The position numbers were made by a program, and so were the translations under genes. From Gammaproteobacteria bacterium (GTDB lineage: Bacteria > Pseudomonadota > Gammaproteobacteria > Steroidobacterales > Steroidobacteraceae), in the NCBI GenBank assembly GCA_028871705.1, contig JAGWMP010000003.1, positions 1-52,569 of the forward strand: DNA of 52,569 nucleotides, read 5' to 3'. The stretch's first letter is position 1. Every line of letters begins with the position of its first letter. This document shows, piece after piece, positions 44,336 through 52,569 of the stretch. The notes below the pieces were generated by a model. That model saw only the letters and a program-made list of their open reading frames with translations. It was not told the DNA's origin and did no database searches.

Positions 44336-46825
44336 TCAGAAGATGTACGCCACCCGCACTCCCACCTCCCGCGGAATGCTCACGAGGTAGTCGTTGGTGA
44401 GGTTGCCGAGCTCGTTGAACTGCGTGGGCGGCACCAGGATGTTCTCCCGGTCGAAGAGGTTGGTGACGTACAGCGTCGTGCGCCAGGGCTGGTGGTTGAG
44501 CGTGGCGTTGACGTTCACCATCTCGTAGCTCGAGGAGTACTGCACCGAGGTCACCCCGAGCGAGGGGGTGAGCTGCATCGGCACCGCACTGCGGTATACG
44601 GCGTTGGCGGCGAGGGCCAGGTCGTAATCGCTCGCGACCGCCATGTCGTAATGGAGCGCGACGCTGGCGCTCGACTTCGGGCTTCCCGGCATCTGCTGGC
44701 CGCTGCTGCCATGGATCAGCCCCGGGACGATGGTGCCGGTCTGTGCGCCGTTGTTCGCCGGGAGTGAGAAGTCGCTCGTCAGGTGCGCGTCCGCATAGGC
44801 GTAGCTCACCGTATAGACCAGGTTCGGCACGAACAAAGGGCCGCTCGACTCGAACTCGAAGCCCTTCGACTCGGCGGTGTTGGCGTTGTACACGGCGAGG
44901 TTGCCGGAGGGGAGGCTGGAGGAGATCTGCGGCTTGTCCCACTTGATGTCGAACAGCGCGAAGGTATACGAGAGGCCGTTGCTGAAGCGCCCCTTGAGGC
45001 CCGCCTCGTAGTTATTGGTGCTGTCGGGCTGATACGTCGAGAGCAGCGGGCTCTCGGCGAAGGGGCCGACCAGCGGCACCGAGTTTGCACCGCCGCGGCG
45101 GAAGCCCTGCGACCAGACGGCGTAGACGTACTGATCGTCGGCGTACTGGTAGGAGGGGTTGACCTTGCCGACCGTCTTGGAGGCGGGCGATTCGTGCGGG
45201 GTGGCGGGCAGGAAGGTCGGGAAGTTGTAGTCGTCGTAGGACTGCGCGTCGGTGAATTCCTGGCTGAAGTGACGTGCGCCGACGGTGACCTGGCCCTTGG
45301 GCAGGAAGTGCCAGGTGAGCTCGCCGAACACCGACTTGTCCTGGAATCTCTGCGTGTCGATCTGCTGGAACGTGACGTCGCCCGGTGCCGTGGTGACATT
45401 GAAGAAGCAGTTCGGCAGGCAGCCCTGCGCCGCCTGGTACTCCGGCGTGCCCGGAACCGCGATCGTCCAGGCGCCGGCGCTCGTCTGGTTCTCGTAGAAG
45501 ACGCCGAGCACGTAGTCGAACGTCTTGTCGGGGCCGCTCTTGGACACCAGCCGCACCTCTTCGGTGAAGGTGTGCGCGAAATCGGCGAACTGCTGGTCGT
45601 AGACGAAGCGCGGGTTGGTCGGCACGCCCGCGTAGTAGGGCAGGTAGCCGCCGCTCGCGAGGCCGCCGAGACTGTAGGTGTTGTCCTGCAGCACGGAACC
45701 GGAGGTCGTGTAATAGGAGCTGGTCGAGGAGACGGTGGCGAAGCCGACATCCCAGGTGAGGTCGGCGCTCGCGAGGTTGGTGTAGCGCGACCAGGGCTGA
45801 TCGATCTGCGAGAACTCGCGATACGGGCCGCCCGCCGGCAGTGTGGTCGCCGGATCGAGCGGCGAGACGCCGCCGGGGAAGTCGGGATTGACCTGCGGTC
45901 CACCGTCGCCCTGCACGCCCGCGTGCAGGATCGCCAATTCTGCGGTGAAGCCATCCGCCGGCTTCCACAAGAGGCTCGCCCGCCCGGTGAAGGTCTTCTG
46001 GAAGTTCCAGTCCGGCTTGTCCTGGTAGATGGCGGGGCTCGTCACCGGCGCGGCGGGGTTCGCCAGCAACGGGACGCCCGAGAGCCCGTTGTTGCTGCGG
46101 GCGAAGAGTCCGTAGGTGTTGACGAAGCCCGGCTGGTAGTCGTACTTGGCCGAGGCGCGGAATGCCAGCACGTCGCCGAGCGGGATGTTGATGAGTCCGC
46201 GCACCGCGTAAGGCGTGCCGTCGGAGTGCGCCAGCTTGCCGCCGCTCGCCTCGATCTGGCCGGCGAAGGTGTTGAGCTCGGGCGAGTTCGGAATGAGCCG
46301 CAGCGCCCCGGCGAGCGTGCCGGCGCCGTAGAGCGTGCCCTGCGGACCGCGCAGCACCTCGACCTGCTTGAGGTCGTCGAGCTCGAAATAACCGTCGACC
46401 GGGGAATTGCCGATGTAGGTCCCGACGGGCGCCTGCTCGAAGGCGCGGAAGCCGCGGGTCGGCTCGCCGGTCGCGTTGATGCCGCGGATGATCGGCACCG
46501 TCGCCTCGGTGAAGCGCGCGCCGTACTGGTACATGCTCAAGCCGGGCACGTCGCTCGCCAGGGAGGCGAGATCCGTGACGCCGCTCTCGGCGAGCTTCTC
46601 GGCGCTCACCACCGACATGCTGTAGGGCACCGCTTCGAGGGTCTGCGTGCGGCGGGTGGCCGTGACCGTCACTTCCTGCAGCGCCCCCGCGGTCTGATCC
46701 TGAGGCTGGGCGGCGGCGGGGGGTGCCTGCTGCGCCTGTGCCGCGGGTGCGAGCCCGTACAGGGCCACGCACACGGCCGCCTGGACCCGTGTGATCGCGC
46801 CCAAGGTCCGCCGTAATGTGTTCAT
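44336..46825 (-). CDS. TonB-dependent receptor
   Basis: 829-residue outer-membrane receptor of the classical type. A signal peptide ends at PAAQAQ. A TonB box-like EVTVTATRR follows, then the plug domain (AVPYSMSVVSAEKLAESGVTDLASL, and KQVEVLRGPQGTLYGAGTLAGALRLIPN) and the barrel ending in VRVAYIF with terminal Phe. ATG 46825 gives the correct signal peptide; an upstream extension reads as non-coding. The sequence is of the IroE/fucA-like 'pesticin' subgroup often seen in sphingomonad-like bacteria. The linked transporter and hydrolase genes suggest a peptide or ester substrate rather than iron. Confidence 0.94.
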   Translation of the reverse strand: MNTLRRTLGAITRVQAAVCVALYGLAPAAQAQQAPPAAAQPQDQTAGALQEVTVTATRRTQTLEAVPYSMSVVSAEKLAESGVTDLASLASDVPGLSMYQYGARFTEATVPIIRGINATGEPTRGFRAFEQAPVGTYIGNSPVDGYFELDDLKQVEVLRGPQGTLYGAGTLAGALRLIPNSPELNTFAGQIEASGGKLAHSDGTPYAVRGLINIPLGDVLAFRASAKYDYQPGFVNTYGLFARSNNGLSGVPLLANPAAPVTSPAIYQDKPDWNFQKTFTGRASLLWKPADGFTAELAILHAGVQGDGGPQVNPDFPGGVSPLDPATTLPAGGPYREFSQIDQPWSRYTNLASADLTWDVGFATVSSTSSYYTTSGSVLQDNTYSLGGLASGGYLPYYAGVPTNPRFVYDQQFADFAHTFTEEVRLVSKSGPDKTFDYVLGVFYENQTSAGAWTIAVPGTPEYQAAQGCLPNCFFNVTTAPGDVTFQQIDTQRFQDKSVFGELTWHFLPKGQVTVGARHFSQEFTDAQSYDDYNFPTFLPATPHESPASKTVGKVNPSYQYADDQYVYAVWSQGFRRGGANSVPLVGPFAESPLLSTYQPDSTNNYEAGLKGRFSNGLSYTFALFDIKWDKPQISSSLPSGNLAVYNANTAESKGFEFESSGPLFVPNLVYTVSYAYADAHLTSDFSLPANNGAQTGTIVPGLIHGSSGQQMPGSPKSSASVALHYDMAVASDYDLALAANAVYRSAVPMQLTPSLGVTSVQYSSSYEMVNVNATLNHQPWRTTLYVTNLFDRENILVPPTQFNELGNLTNDYLVSIPREVGVRVAYIF

Positions 46826-47028
46826 AGCCCGACTCCCCCCTGATTGCGCCCCCGGGTTCACTATGTGACACGTTCGTGAAGCAAGTCTATGACGATTCTT
46901 CGTTGGGTCACGCGCGTTCTTAGGAGATCTGCGCTTTGTTGCCGCACCGGGGCGCGGCGCAGCGCAGCCGCCGTGATGCGCTGCGGGGCGATTTGACCGC
47001 CGGGGCGCGCGACCCGGACACTCGCGCC
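46826..47028. other. Divergent intergenic region, TonB receptor / sulfotransferase
   Basis: 203 bases between divergent genes. Part of it is visibly less GC-rich (46857-46935). It includes a short inverted repeat (ttcac 46857-46861 and gtgaa 46876-46880). No convincing promoter or terminator hexamers were identified. Confidence 0.4.
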
Positions 47029-48453
47029 ATGCCATCCGAACCGTTGAGCACGCGACAGCTCGAGGAGGCGCTGCTGCAGGCGCAGCGCGCGGCGCGCGGC
47101 CTGCGCGTGTGCAGCCCCGAGCACGGCAAGCTCGCCTTCGTGCTCATGAAGCTCGGCCGCAGCGCCGCGGCCGAGGAGGTCGTGAGCGATGCGCTCTCGC
47201 TCGGCACGGGTGGCGCGGATGCCTACGACGCCCTGGCGTTCGTCTCCATGCACTTGGGTCAGCACGAGCGCGCCAACGCGCTCTACCGGCGCGCCACCGA
47301 GCTCGCGCCGCGCGATGCCCGCTTCTGGTACAACCTGGCCTGCAGCGAGCGCAGCCTCGGGCGCCTCGGCGCGGCCGAGTCGGCCTGCGACCAGACGATT
47401 CGCCTCGACGCCGCGCACTACGGCGCCTTTCTGCTGCGCTCGGAGCTGCGCGTGCAGAGCGCCGCGGAGAATCACGTCGCGGAGCTCGAGGCGCTGCTCG
47501 CGCAGCGATCGGGCGACTACCGCGCGCGCGTATTCCTCGGCTACGCGCTCGGCAAGGAGCGCGACGATCTCGAGCGCTACGACGAGGCGTTCGCGGCCTT
47601 TGCCGCCGCCGCGGCGGCGCGCCGCGAGCGGCTCCAGTACGACGTCGCGGTCGATGAGCGCAAGCTCGCGCGCATCGCCGCGGTCTACGGCCGGGAGGCG
47701 ACGGCCGCGGCGGCGGATGCCGCCGATTCCGCGCGTTTCATCTTCGTCGTCGGCCTGCCGCGCTCGGGTACGACGCTGCTCGAGCGCATCCTCACGGGGC
47801 TCTCCGGCGTGCGCTCCAACGGCGAGACCGACTATTTCTCCCAGGCGCTTCTCGGGGCATCCGTGGGAGAGGGCGACGTATTCGCGCGCGCCGCGCATGC
47901 CGCTCCGGCCGTGGTCGCCGCTGAATACGCGCGGCTCGCCGCCGCCGGGCCGCCCGCGCAGCGTATCGTGGAGAAGCTGCCGCTCAACTACCTCTATGCC
48001 GGCGCCATCGCCCGCGCCTTGCCCGCGGCGCGCATTCTGCTCGTCAGCCGCTCACCCATCGACAGCTGCTTCGCCATGTACCGTACGCTGTTCGCGGCCG
48101 GCTATCCCTTCAGCTACGACCTCGGCGAGCTCGGCCGCTACTACGCGGCGTACGCGGGCCTCATGCATCACTGGCGTGCGGTGCTCGGGGAGCGGCTGTG
48201 CGAGGTGCGCTACGCGGAGCTGGTGAAGGAGCCCAGGCGCATCGGCGCCGCGCTCGCGCAGCGCTGCGGGCTCGCGTGGGACGATGCGGCGGTCGACATC
48301 CAGCACAACCAGTCCGCCTCGCTCACCGCGAGCGCCTCGCAGGTGCGGCGCCCGATCTACGGCACCTCCTCCGGCCGCTGGCGGCGCTACGAACGGCACC
48401 TCGGCGCCCTGATTGCCGCACTGCGGGAGCACTCGGTGGCGCTCGAAGACTGA
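47029..48453 (+). CDS. TPR-containing sulfotransferase-family protein
   Basis: 474 residues. The N-terminal half consists of TPR repeats (AFVSMHLGQHERANALYRRATELAPRDARFWYNLACSERSLGRL). The C-terminal half is a sulfotransferase domain with the PAPS 5'-phosphosulfate loop VGLPRSGTTLLERIL (Gly242 begins GLPRSGTT) and a 3'-phosphate-binding region near ILLVSRSPIDSCFAMY. It would transfer sulfate from PAPS to an unknown acceptor. Genes of this architecture are commonly found beside TonB receptors in alpha- and gammaproteobacteria; here it diverges from one. ATG 47029 begins the plausible protein. Confidence 0.9.
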   Translation: MPSEPLSTRQLEEALLQAQRAARGLRVCSPEHGKLAFVLMKLGRSAAAEEVVSDALSLGTGGADAYDALAFVSMHLGQHERANALYRRATELAPRDARFWYNLACSERSLGRLGAAESACDQTIRLDAAHYGAFLLRSELRVQSAAENHVAELEALLAQRSGDYRARVFLGYALGKERDDLERYDEAFAAFAAAAAARRERLQYDVAVDERKLARIAAVYGREATAAAADAADSARFIFVVGLPRSGTTLLERILTGLSGVRSNGETDYFSQALLGASVGEGDVFARAAHAAPAVVAAEYARLAAAGPPAQRIVEKLPLNYLYAGAIARALPAARILLVSRSPIDSCFAMYRTLFAAGYPFSYDLGELGRYYAAYAGLMHHWRAVLGERLCEVRYAELVKEPRRIGAALAQRCGLAWDDAAVDIQHNQSASLTASASQVRRPIYGTSSGRWRRYERHLGALIAALREHSVALED

Positions 48454-48508
48454 AAAAGGGCGCGGGTACGAAGAGTAAGATGGCCACATCGGCGGCTGGA
48501 AGCCCTTG

Positions 48509-50428
48509 ATGCCGGACACACGAGTCGCGTCGCAATCTTTCGTCCGTAACGGCGTTCGCGGCGCCCTCGTATTCATCGCACTCCTCAGCGCCGGGCTTCT
48601 CGGCATCGCCCCGCCGCTCCTCGGCGGGCGTTTGACGATCTGGCTCCTCGGTGCGGGCATCGCGGTCGCCGCCGTCGTGCGCTGGGGCGCATGGCAGTAC
48701 CTGGCGGTCGGACTCGCCGACGCCGCGGTGGATTTTGCCAACCGGCACGCCGCACTGCCGGCACTCGCCTCCGGCATCGGCCTGCCGCTCGGCGTATGGG
48801 TCACCGTGACGCTGCTGCGCCGCTACCGTTTCGATCCGCGTTTCGAGCATGGCCGCGACGTCGCGCTCTTCATCGGCGCGGCACTCGTCGGCATGCTGCT
48901 GCCGGCGGCGATCGGCGTCGGCAGCTACCGGCTGCACGCCGTCGTCGACCCGGCGGATCTCGAGGCCTGGGACACGGTCGCCTGCTTGCGCTGGTGGCTC
49001 AACGACTTCACCAGCGTGCTGCTCACGGGCCCGCTCCTGATCGCCATGCGCCGCAAGGCGTTCCAGCGCGTGTTCGAGCAGCCGCTGGCGACACTGGTCT
49101 CGCTCGCGCTGCTCGGCGTGCTGCTCGGCGCGATGTTGTTCGCGCCCCCCATCCCGGCGAAGTTCGGCTTCCTGCAGGCCCCGTGGCTGCTGGCGCTGAC
49201 GGCGTTCGTGGCGAGCGTGTGCCTGCGATTCGGCTTCGTGCCGGCCGCCGCCACCGCGCTGATCCTCTCGCTCACCGCGGTGGTCTGTTTTGCGTTCGAC
49301 TTCGGCATGCTGCGCGGCGCGGAGATCCTCCCGGGTCTGATCGTGCTGTGGTCGTACCTCACCGCGATGATCGTGGCGTCGTTGCTGCTGACCGGGCTGC
49401 TCGCCGAGCAGCAGCGGCTCGAGACGCGCTACGAGCAGGTGTTCGAGACCAGTCCGCAGCCGCTGTGGGTGTGCGATGCGGGCACGCTGCGCTTCCTGCT
49501 GGTCAACGCGGCGACCGAGCGGCTGTACGGCTACGCGCGCGGCACATTGCTCGCCGGCACCGTCGACCTCCTGACGCCGCCGCACGAAGTGCGCTCGCTC
49601 GCGGCGCTGCTCGCGGGCGCGCCGCACCAGCCACTGGAGCTGCGCCAGCGCACCCGCGACGGGAAGATCATCGACGTCGAGATCTGGGCGCGCCTCATCG
49701 ACTACGGCGGCAGGCCCGCGTGGCTGGTGTTCACGTTCGACGTCACCGAGCGCAAGGCGCTCGAGAGCTCGCTCGTGAATGCGATCTCGAGCGAGCAACG
49801 CCGCATCGGTCAGGAGCTGCACGACGGCCTCGCGCAGGAGCTCACCGTGGCCTCGCTGCTCGCCGCGCAGCTCGCCAGGAGCGCCGCGGAGCAGCGGCTG
49901 CCGCTCGCCGAGGACCTGCGGCGGCTCGCCGACTCGATCGCCGGCAGCTTCGACAGCGCGCGCGCCGCGGCGCACGGGCTGTCGCCGCTCGCCGGTTTCG
50001 ACGGCGATCTCGGTCTCGCGCTGGCCTCGCTCGCGCGCATGAGCAGCATCGCGGGCACCGCGGTGGAGCTGCATTCGCGCTTCGAGGCGCCGCTGCGACT
50101 GACGCTCGAGGCGGCGACGCACCTCTACCGCATCGCGCAGGAGGCGGTGCAGAACGCGTTGAAGCACGCCGCGGCGCGCCACATCGAGGTGTATTTCGAC
50201 GTGCGCGCCGACTGGGTGATGCTGCGGGTGGTCGACGACGGCCGCGGCATCCGGCCGGCGGAGGCGAACTCCTCGGGCTTCGGCATCAACACCATCCGCT
50301 ACCGTACCAGTGCCATCGGCGGGCAACTGTCGATCCGGCCCGTGCCGAGCGGCGGCACCAAAGTCACCTGCCTGGTGCCGAACCCCGCCGCCGGCGCGAG
50401 CGGGCTGCGGCTCATCGGCAAGGGCTGA
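48509..50428 (+). CDS. Sensor histidine kinase, membrane sensor (MASE1-like)-PAS-HisKA_3
   Basis: 639 residues. About eight N-terminal transmembrane helices to about residue 300, resembling MASE1, are followed by a PAS domain (YEQVFETSPQPLWVCDAGTLRFLLVN to VFTFDVTERKALE). The NarL-type dimerisation box is RRIGQELHDGLAQELT with His438, and the ATPase domain has EAVQNALKHAAARHIEV and VVDDGRGI with GFGINTIRYR. Signalling would go to a LuxR-type response regulator, which is not in the window. ATG 48509 follows a GGAAG; a TTG lies one codon earlier. The input signal is unknown. Confidence 0.92.
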   Translation: MPDTRVASQSFVRNGVRGALVFIALLSAGLLGIAPPLLGGRLTIWLLGAGIAVAAVVRWGAWQYLAVGLADAAVDFANRHAALPALASGIGLPLGVWVTVTLLRRYRFDPRFEHGRDVALFIGAALVGMLLPAAIGVGSYRLHAVVDPADLEAWDTVACLRWWLNDFTSVLLTGPLLIAMRRKAFQRVFEQPLATLVSLALLGVLLGAMLFAPPIPAKFGFLQAPWLLALTAFVASVCLRFGFVPAAATALILSLTAVVCFAFDFGMLRGAEILPGLIVLWSYLTAMIVASLLLTGLLAEQQRLETRYEQVFETSPQPLWVCDAGTLRFLLVNAATERLYGYARGTLLAGTVDLLTPPHEVRSLAALLAGAPHQPLELRQRTRDGKIIDVEIWARLIDYGGRPAWLVFTFDVTERKALESSLVNAISSEQRRIGQELHDGLAQELTVASLLAAQLARSAAEQRLPLAEDLRRLADSIAGSFDSARAAAHGLSPLAGFDGDLGLALASLARMSSIAGTAVELHSRFEAPLRLTLEAATHLYRIAQEAVQNALKHAAARHIEVYFDVRADWVMLRVVDDGRGIRPAEANSSGFGINTIRYRTSAIGGQLSIRPVPSGGTKVTCLVPNPAAGASGLRLIGKG

Positions 50429-51277
50429 TCAGCGCGGCCCGCGCAGTACGAGACCACGCCGCACGGCGAGGGCGGTGCCGCCGAGCACCAGTAGCGAGGC
50501 GAGCGCGAGGCGCGCGCTGATCGGCTCGGCGAACAGCACGACCCCCGCGAGGGCCGCGATCACCGGAACGGCGAGCTGGGCGTTCGCGGCGGCGATGGCG
50601 CCGAGCCGGGGAAGCGCGGTGTACCAGGCGGCGTAGCCGAGTCCCGAGGCAACCGCTCCGGAGAGCGCGGCGAGGGCGAAGCCCTGCGTATCCGCGTGGC
50701 GTTGAGCGAACTTGAAGGCGCTGAACACGAGGGCCGCCGGGAGGGCCCGCACGAAGTTGCCGGCATTCTCGCCGAGCGCGTCGCGCGAGCCGCGGCCCTG
50801 CAATGAGTAGGCCCCCCAGGCGATGCCGGCGAGCAGCATCAGCAGCGCCTCCCGGATGGGCGGCGCCGCGACTCCGGGCAGGAGCAGCAGCACCAGCCCG
50901 GCGACCGCGAGCAGCCAGCCGGCGATGAGCCAGCGGTCGATGCGCTCGCCCGCCACGAACCCCGCCGCCAGCATCACCACCTGCACGGCGCCGAAGAGGA
51001 GCAGTGCCCCCGTACCCGCGGTGAGAGCCACGTAGGCGAAGGAGAAGGGGAGCGCGTAGACGATGAGCGTGAGCGCCGCACGCCAGCTGCCGCGCGGTGT
51101 CCCGCGGCCGCCGCGGACGCGCACGATGAGTGCGAGGGTCGCGGCTCCCGCCGCCAGACGCACGGTGGTGAAGCTCGCCGGATCGATGTGGCTCACGCGC
51201 AGCGCCATGCGGCACAGCACCGAGTTCGCGGCGAAGCACGCGAGCGCGAAGAGGGCGGCGAGCACGGCGCGCTTCAT
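50429..51277 (-). CDS. EamA-family (DMT) transporter
   Basis: 282-residue inner-membrane transporter with ten predicted helices in two EamA halves. The first begins LAALFALACFAANSVLCRMALR and the second near ALLMLLAGIAWGAYSLQGRG. The family exports metabolites or amino acids; the substrate cannot be told. Its ATG overlaps the stop of the exonuclease gene (ATGA), and it converges on the histidine-kinase gene with no gap. Confidence 0.92.
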   Translation of the reverse strand: MKRAVLAALFALACFAANSVLCRMALRVSHIDPASFTTVRLAAGAATLALIVRVRGGRGTPRGSWRAALTLIVYALPFSFAYVALTAGTGALLLFGAVQVVMLAAGFVAGERIDRWLIAGWLLAVAGLVLLLLPGVAAPPIREALLMLLAGIAWGAYSLQGRGSRDALGENAGNFVRALPAALVFSAFKFAQRHADTQGFALAALSGAVASGLGYAAWYTALPRLGAIAAANAQLAVPVIAALAGVVLFAEPISARLALASLLVLGGTALAVRRGLVLRGPR

Positions 51278-52104
51278 CGCGCGGCGCTGGCCGCGCGGCG
51301 GCAGCGCTCGGGCAGCGCGGCGCTCGCGAGGCGCCCGGCCCAGGCGGCAAACCCGGGCGTCGGTCCGCGCCAGCGCAGCTCATCCACGTCCCGGAACAGC
51401 GCCGCGTCGGTCCTGAGCGTCGCCAGCTGTTTGAAAAGGAGAGCCAGCTCACGCTGTTCGCCGAGCGTCTCCGGCGGAAACTCCTCCAGCGCGCCGAACC
51501 GGCCGATGAGGCGCGCGGCGGTCACCCGCCCGATGCCCGGGAGTCCCGGGTAGCCGTCCGCGGCGTCGCCGACCAGGGCGAGGAAGTCGGGGATGCGCTC
51601 GGGCACAACACCGAACTTGGCGCGCACGCCGGCGGCGTCGCGAATATCCCTGGTGCGGCGGTCGACCTGCACGACCCGATCCGCGACCACGCACTGCGCC
51701 AGGTCCTTGTCGGGCGTCCAGATCGAGACGCGCGCGACGCGCTCATCGCGTGCCGCCAGGTGTGCTGCGGAGGCGAGGGCGTCATCGGCCTCGAGCTCCA
51801 CCATCGGCCACACCGCCACGCCCATGGCGGCGAGCGCCTCCTCGAGCGGCTCGAATTGCGTGAGCAGCGCCGGCTCGATGCCGTCACCGGTCTTGTAGCC
51901 GCTCCACAGGCGGTTGCGGAAGGATTCGATGACGTGATCGGTCGCGACGCCGACGTGGGTCGCGCCCTGCTCGATCATGCCAAGAACGGTGTTGAGAACT
52001 CCGGCGACGGCGCCAAGCGGCGGCGCCTTATCCGCGGCGAAGCGGCGCAGGCCGTAGAAGTGGCGGAACAGCTCGTAGGTGCCGTCGACGAGATGGACGA
52101 TCAC
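51274..52104 (-). CDS. Stand-alone 5'-3' exonuclease (Pol I 5'-nuclease/FEN family)
   Basis: 276-residue nuclease similar to the N-terminal domain of DNA polymerase I. Metal-binding acids are visible in HLVDGTYELFRHFYG (Asp7), MVELEADDALASAAHLA and WTPDKDLAQ. The arch region includes FRNRLWSGYKTGDG and the helix-three-turn-helix is VGDAADGYPGLPGIGRVTAARLI. It would remove flaps or RNA primers on DNA. It precedes the EamA gene with a four-base overlap and has a 46-codon gene upstream on the same strand. Confidence 0.93.
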   Translation of the reverse strand: MIVHLVDGTYELFRHFYGLRRFAADKAPPLGAVAGVLNTVLGMIEQGATHVGVATDHVIESFRNRLWSGYKTGDGIEPALLTQFEPLEEALAAMGVAVWPMVELEADDALASAAHLAARDERVARVSIWTPDKDLAQCVVADRVVQVDRRTRDIRDAAGVRAKFGVVPERIPDFLALVGDAADGYPGLPGIGRVTAARLIGRFGALEEFPPETLGEQRELALLFKQLATLRTDAALFRDVDELRWRGPTPGFAAWAGRLASAALPERCRRAASAAR

Positions 52105-52120
52105 CTACGCGATCGTACAC

Positions 52121-52261
52121 CTACCGGGGTGAGGCGAGTCGCACGGGCTGGCGGCGCGGGGCGAGTGCGCTGGACGCACGCCGCCGCCGCAGGTTGGCGG
52201 CCGCGAGATAGGCGGCAAGAAACACCAGCGTGGCACCGACATCGAAGAGGAGGAATTGCAT
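52121..52261 (-). CDS. 46-residue single-helix membrane protein
   Basis: Short gene with a strong ribosome site (ggagg, seven bases before the ATG). The product has one hydrophobic helix (FLLFDVGATLVFLAAYLAAANL), then an Arg-rich tail. It is unrecognised. It ends 16 bases before the exonuclease start on the same strand. The good ribosome site and membrane pattern support a real gene. Confidence 0.55.
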   Translation of the reverse strand: MQFLLFDVGATLVFLAAYLAAANLRRRRASSALAPRRQPVRLASPR

Positions 52262-52402
52262 GATCTGGCCTCCGCAGAATACGCCGCGGCAGTGTAGCCG
52301 CGCCGTGCGGTCCGGGTCGGCCTCCCGCCGGGGGATGCCGGGCGAGGCATTAGGATGGAAGCCGTCTACTCAATTGGAGGGATTCCGCTAGAGTTGCAAC
52401 CG

Positions 52403-52569
52403 ATGGCGAAGGTCATTCTCTTCGTGCTGGCGCTCCTGGCGCTGCCGCTCGCGCTGCTCGCCTTGTTGCGCTCGGGCCGGCGGGGTGGTCCCGGGGAGCG
52501 TCCCGCGGCGCGCGTCCAGGCCGTGTCCGCCGCGGCCGCGCCGGCCGGGGCCCCGGCGCCTGCGCCGCC
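52403..52569 (+). CDS. Start of an exported or membrane protein gene (3' end outside window)
   Basis: Only 55 codons are visible. A hydrophobic N terminus (AKVILFVLALLALPLALLALL) is followed by an Arg/Gly stretch and an Ala/Pro-rich linker, as in a membrane-anchored protein with a flexible periplasmic linker. An in-frame ATG at 52355 is an alternative start. The gene runs off the window and cannot be identified. Confidence 0.55.
   Translation, partial: MAKVILFVLALLALPLALLALLRSGRRGGPGERPAARVQAVSAAAAPAGAPAPAP

Noticed and set aside
46857-46880. ttcac...gtgaa inverted repeat as a CRP/Clp-like site
   Set aside because: Arms are only five bases and the 14-base spacing does not fit the CRP family consensus.

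Overview
This is a very GC-rich, densely packed chromosomal segment from a Gram-negative bacterium. Two TonB-dependent receptors, a complete cbb3 oxidase locus, a tryptophan-halogenase-like gene beside a receptor, and a TPR-sulfotransferase beside the other receptor suggest a gammaproteobacterium of the Xanthomonadales/Nevskiales/Steroidobacterales type. That placement is inference. No tRNA, rRNA, insertion sequence, integrase or CRISPR array was recognised.

Region A (1-14635) is a carbohydrate-utilisation locus. It holds an Oar-like TonB receptor (5' end outside the window), a strong terminator, a flavin-dependent halogenase-like protein, an SGNH/GDSL hydrolase, a GH39 glycosidase broken by one in-frame TAA, a LacI-family regulator, a PF10091 (GH144-like) glucanase, a sugar ABC importer (lipoprotein, two permeases, ATPase) and a GH1 beta-glucosidase. 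Two LacI-type operator-like sequences link the regulator gene to the GH1/ATPase divergent region.

Region B (14632-15886) has a MerR regulator followed by two small membrane-protein genes, with a classical MerR-type operator/promoter between them. Region C (16032-24330) is a complete cbb3 cytochrome oxidase and assembly cluster: ccoNOQP, a small unknown membrane gene, ccoG, a very short fixH-like gene, ccoI, ccoS and a DsbD_2/SafE-type membrane gene. An old-yellow-enzyme gene and a DUF1614 membrane gene follow on the other strand.

Region D (26403-33577) is the most unusual. It has an apparently cytosolic subtilisin-like protease coupled to a stand-alone propeptide/inhibitor-like protein, an ECF-type sigma factor with a membrane anti-sigma factor, a divergent 1174-residue TPR-CHAT protease-like protein translationally coupled to an unrecognised 176-residue protein, and a small Cys/His-rich protein. 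It may be a regulated protease-effector (stress or conflict) system.

Region E (33906-40303) looks like catabolism of an N-methylated compound: AraC regulator, MttB-family (non-pyrrolysine) methyltransferase, dimethylglycine dehydrogenase-like FAD/GcvT protein and a divergent Rieske oxygenase whose start codon lies in a perfect 21-bp palindrome. Region F (40263-48453) has a POT peptide transporter, a CocE/NonD hydrolase, a small secreted protein, a second TonB receptor and a divergent TPR-sulfotransferase. Region G (48509-52569) has a MASE1-like/PAS histidine kinase, an EamA transporter, a stand-alone 5'-3' exonuclease, a 46-residue membrane peptide and the start of another gene.
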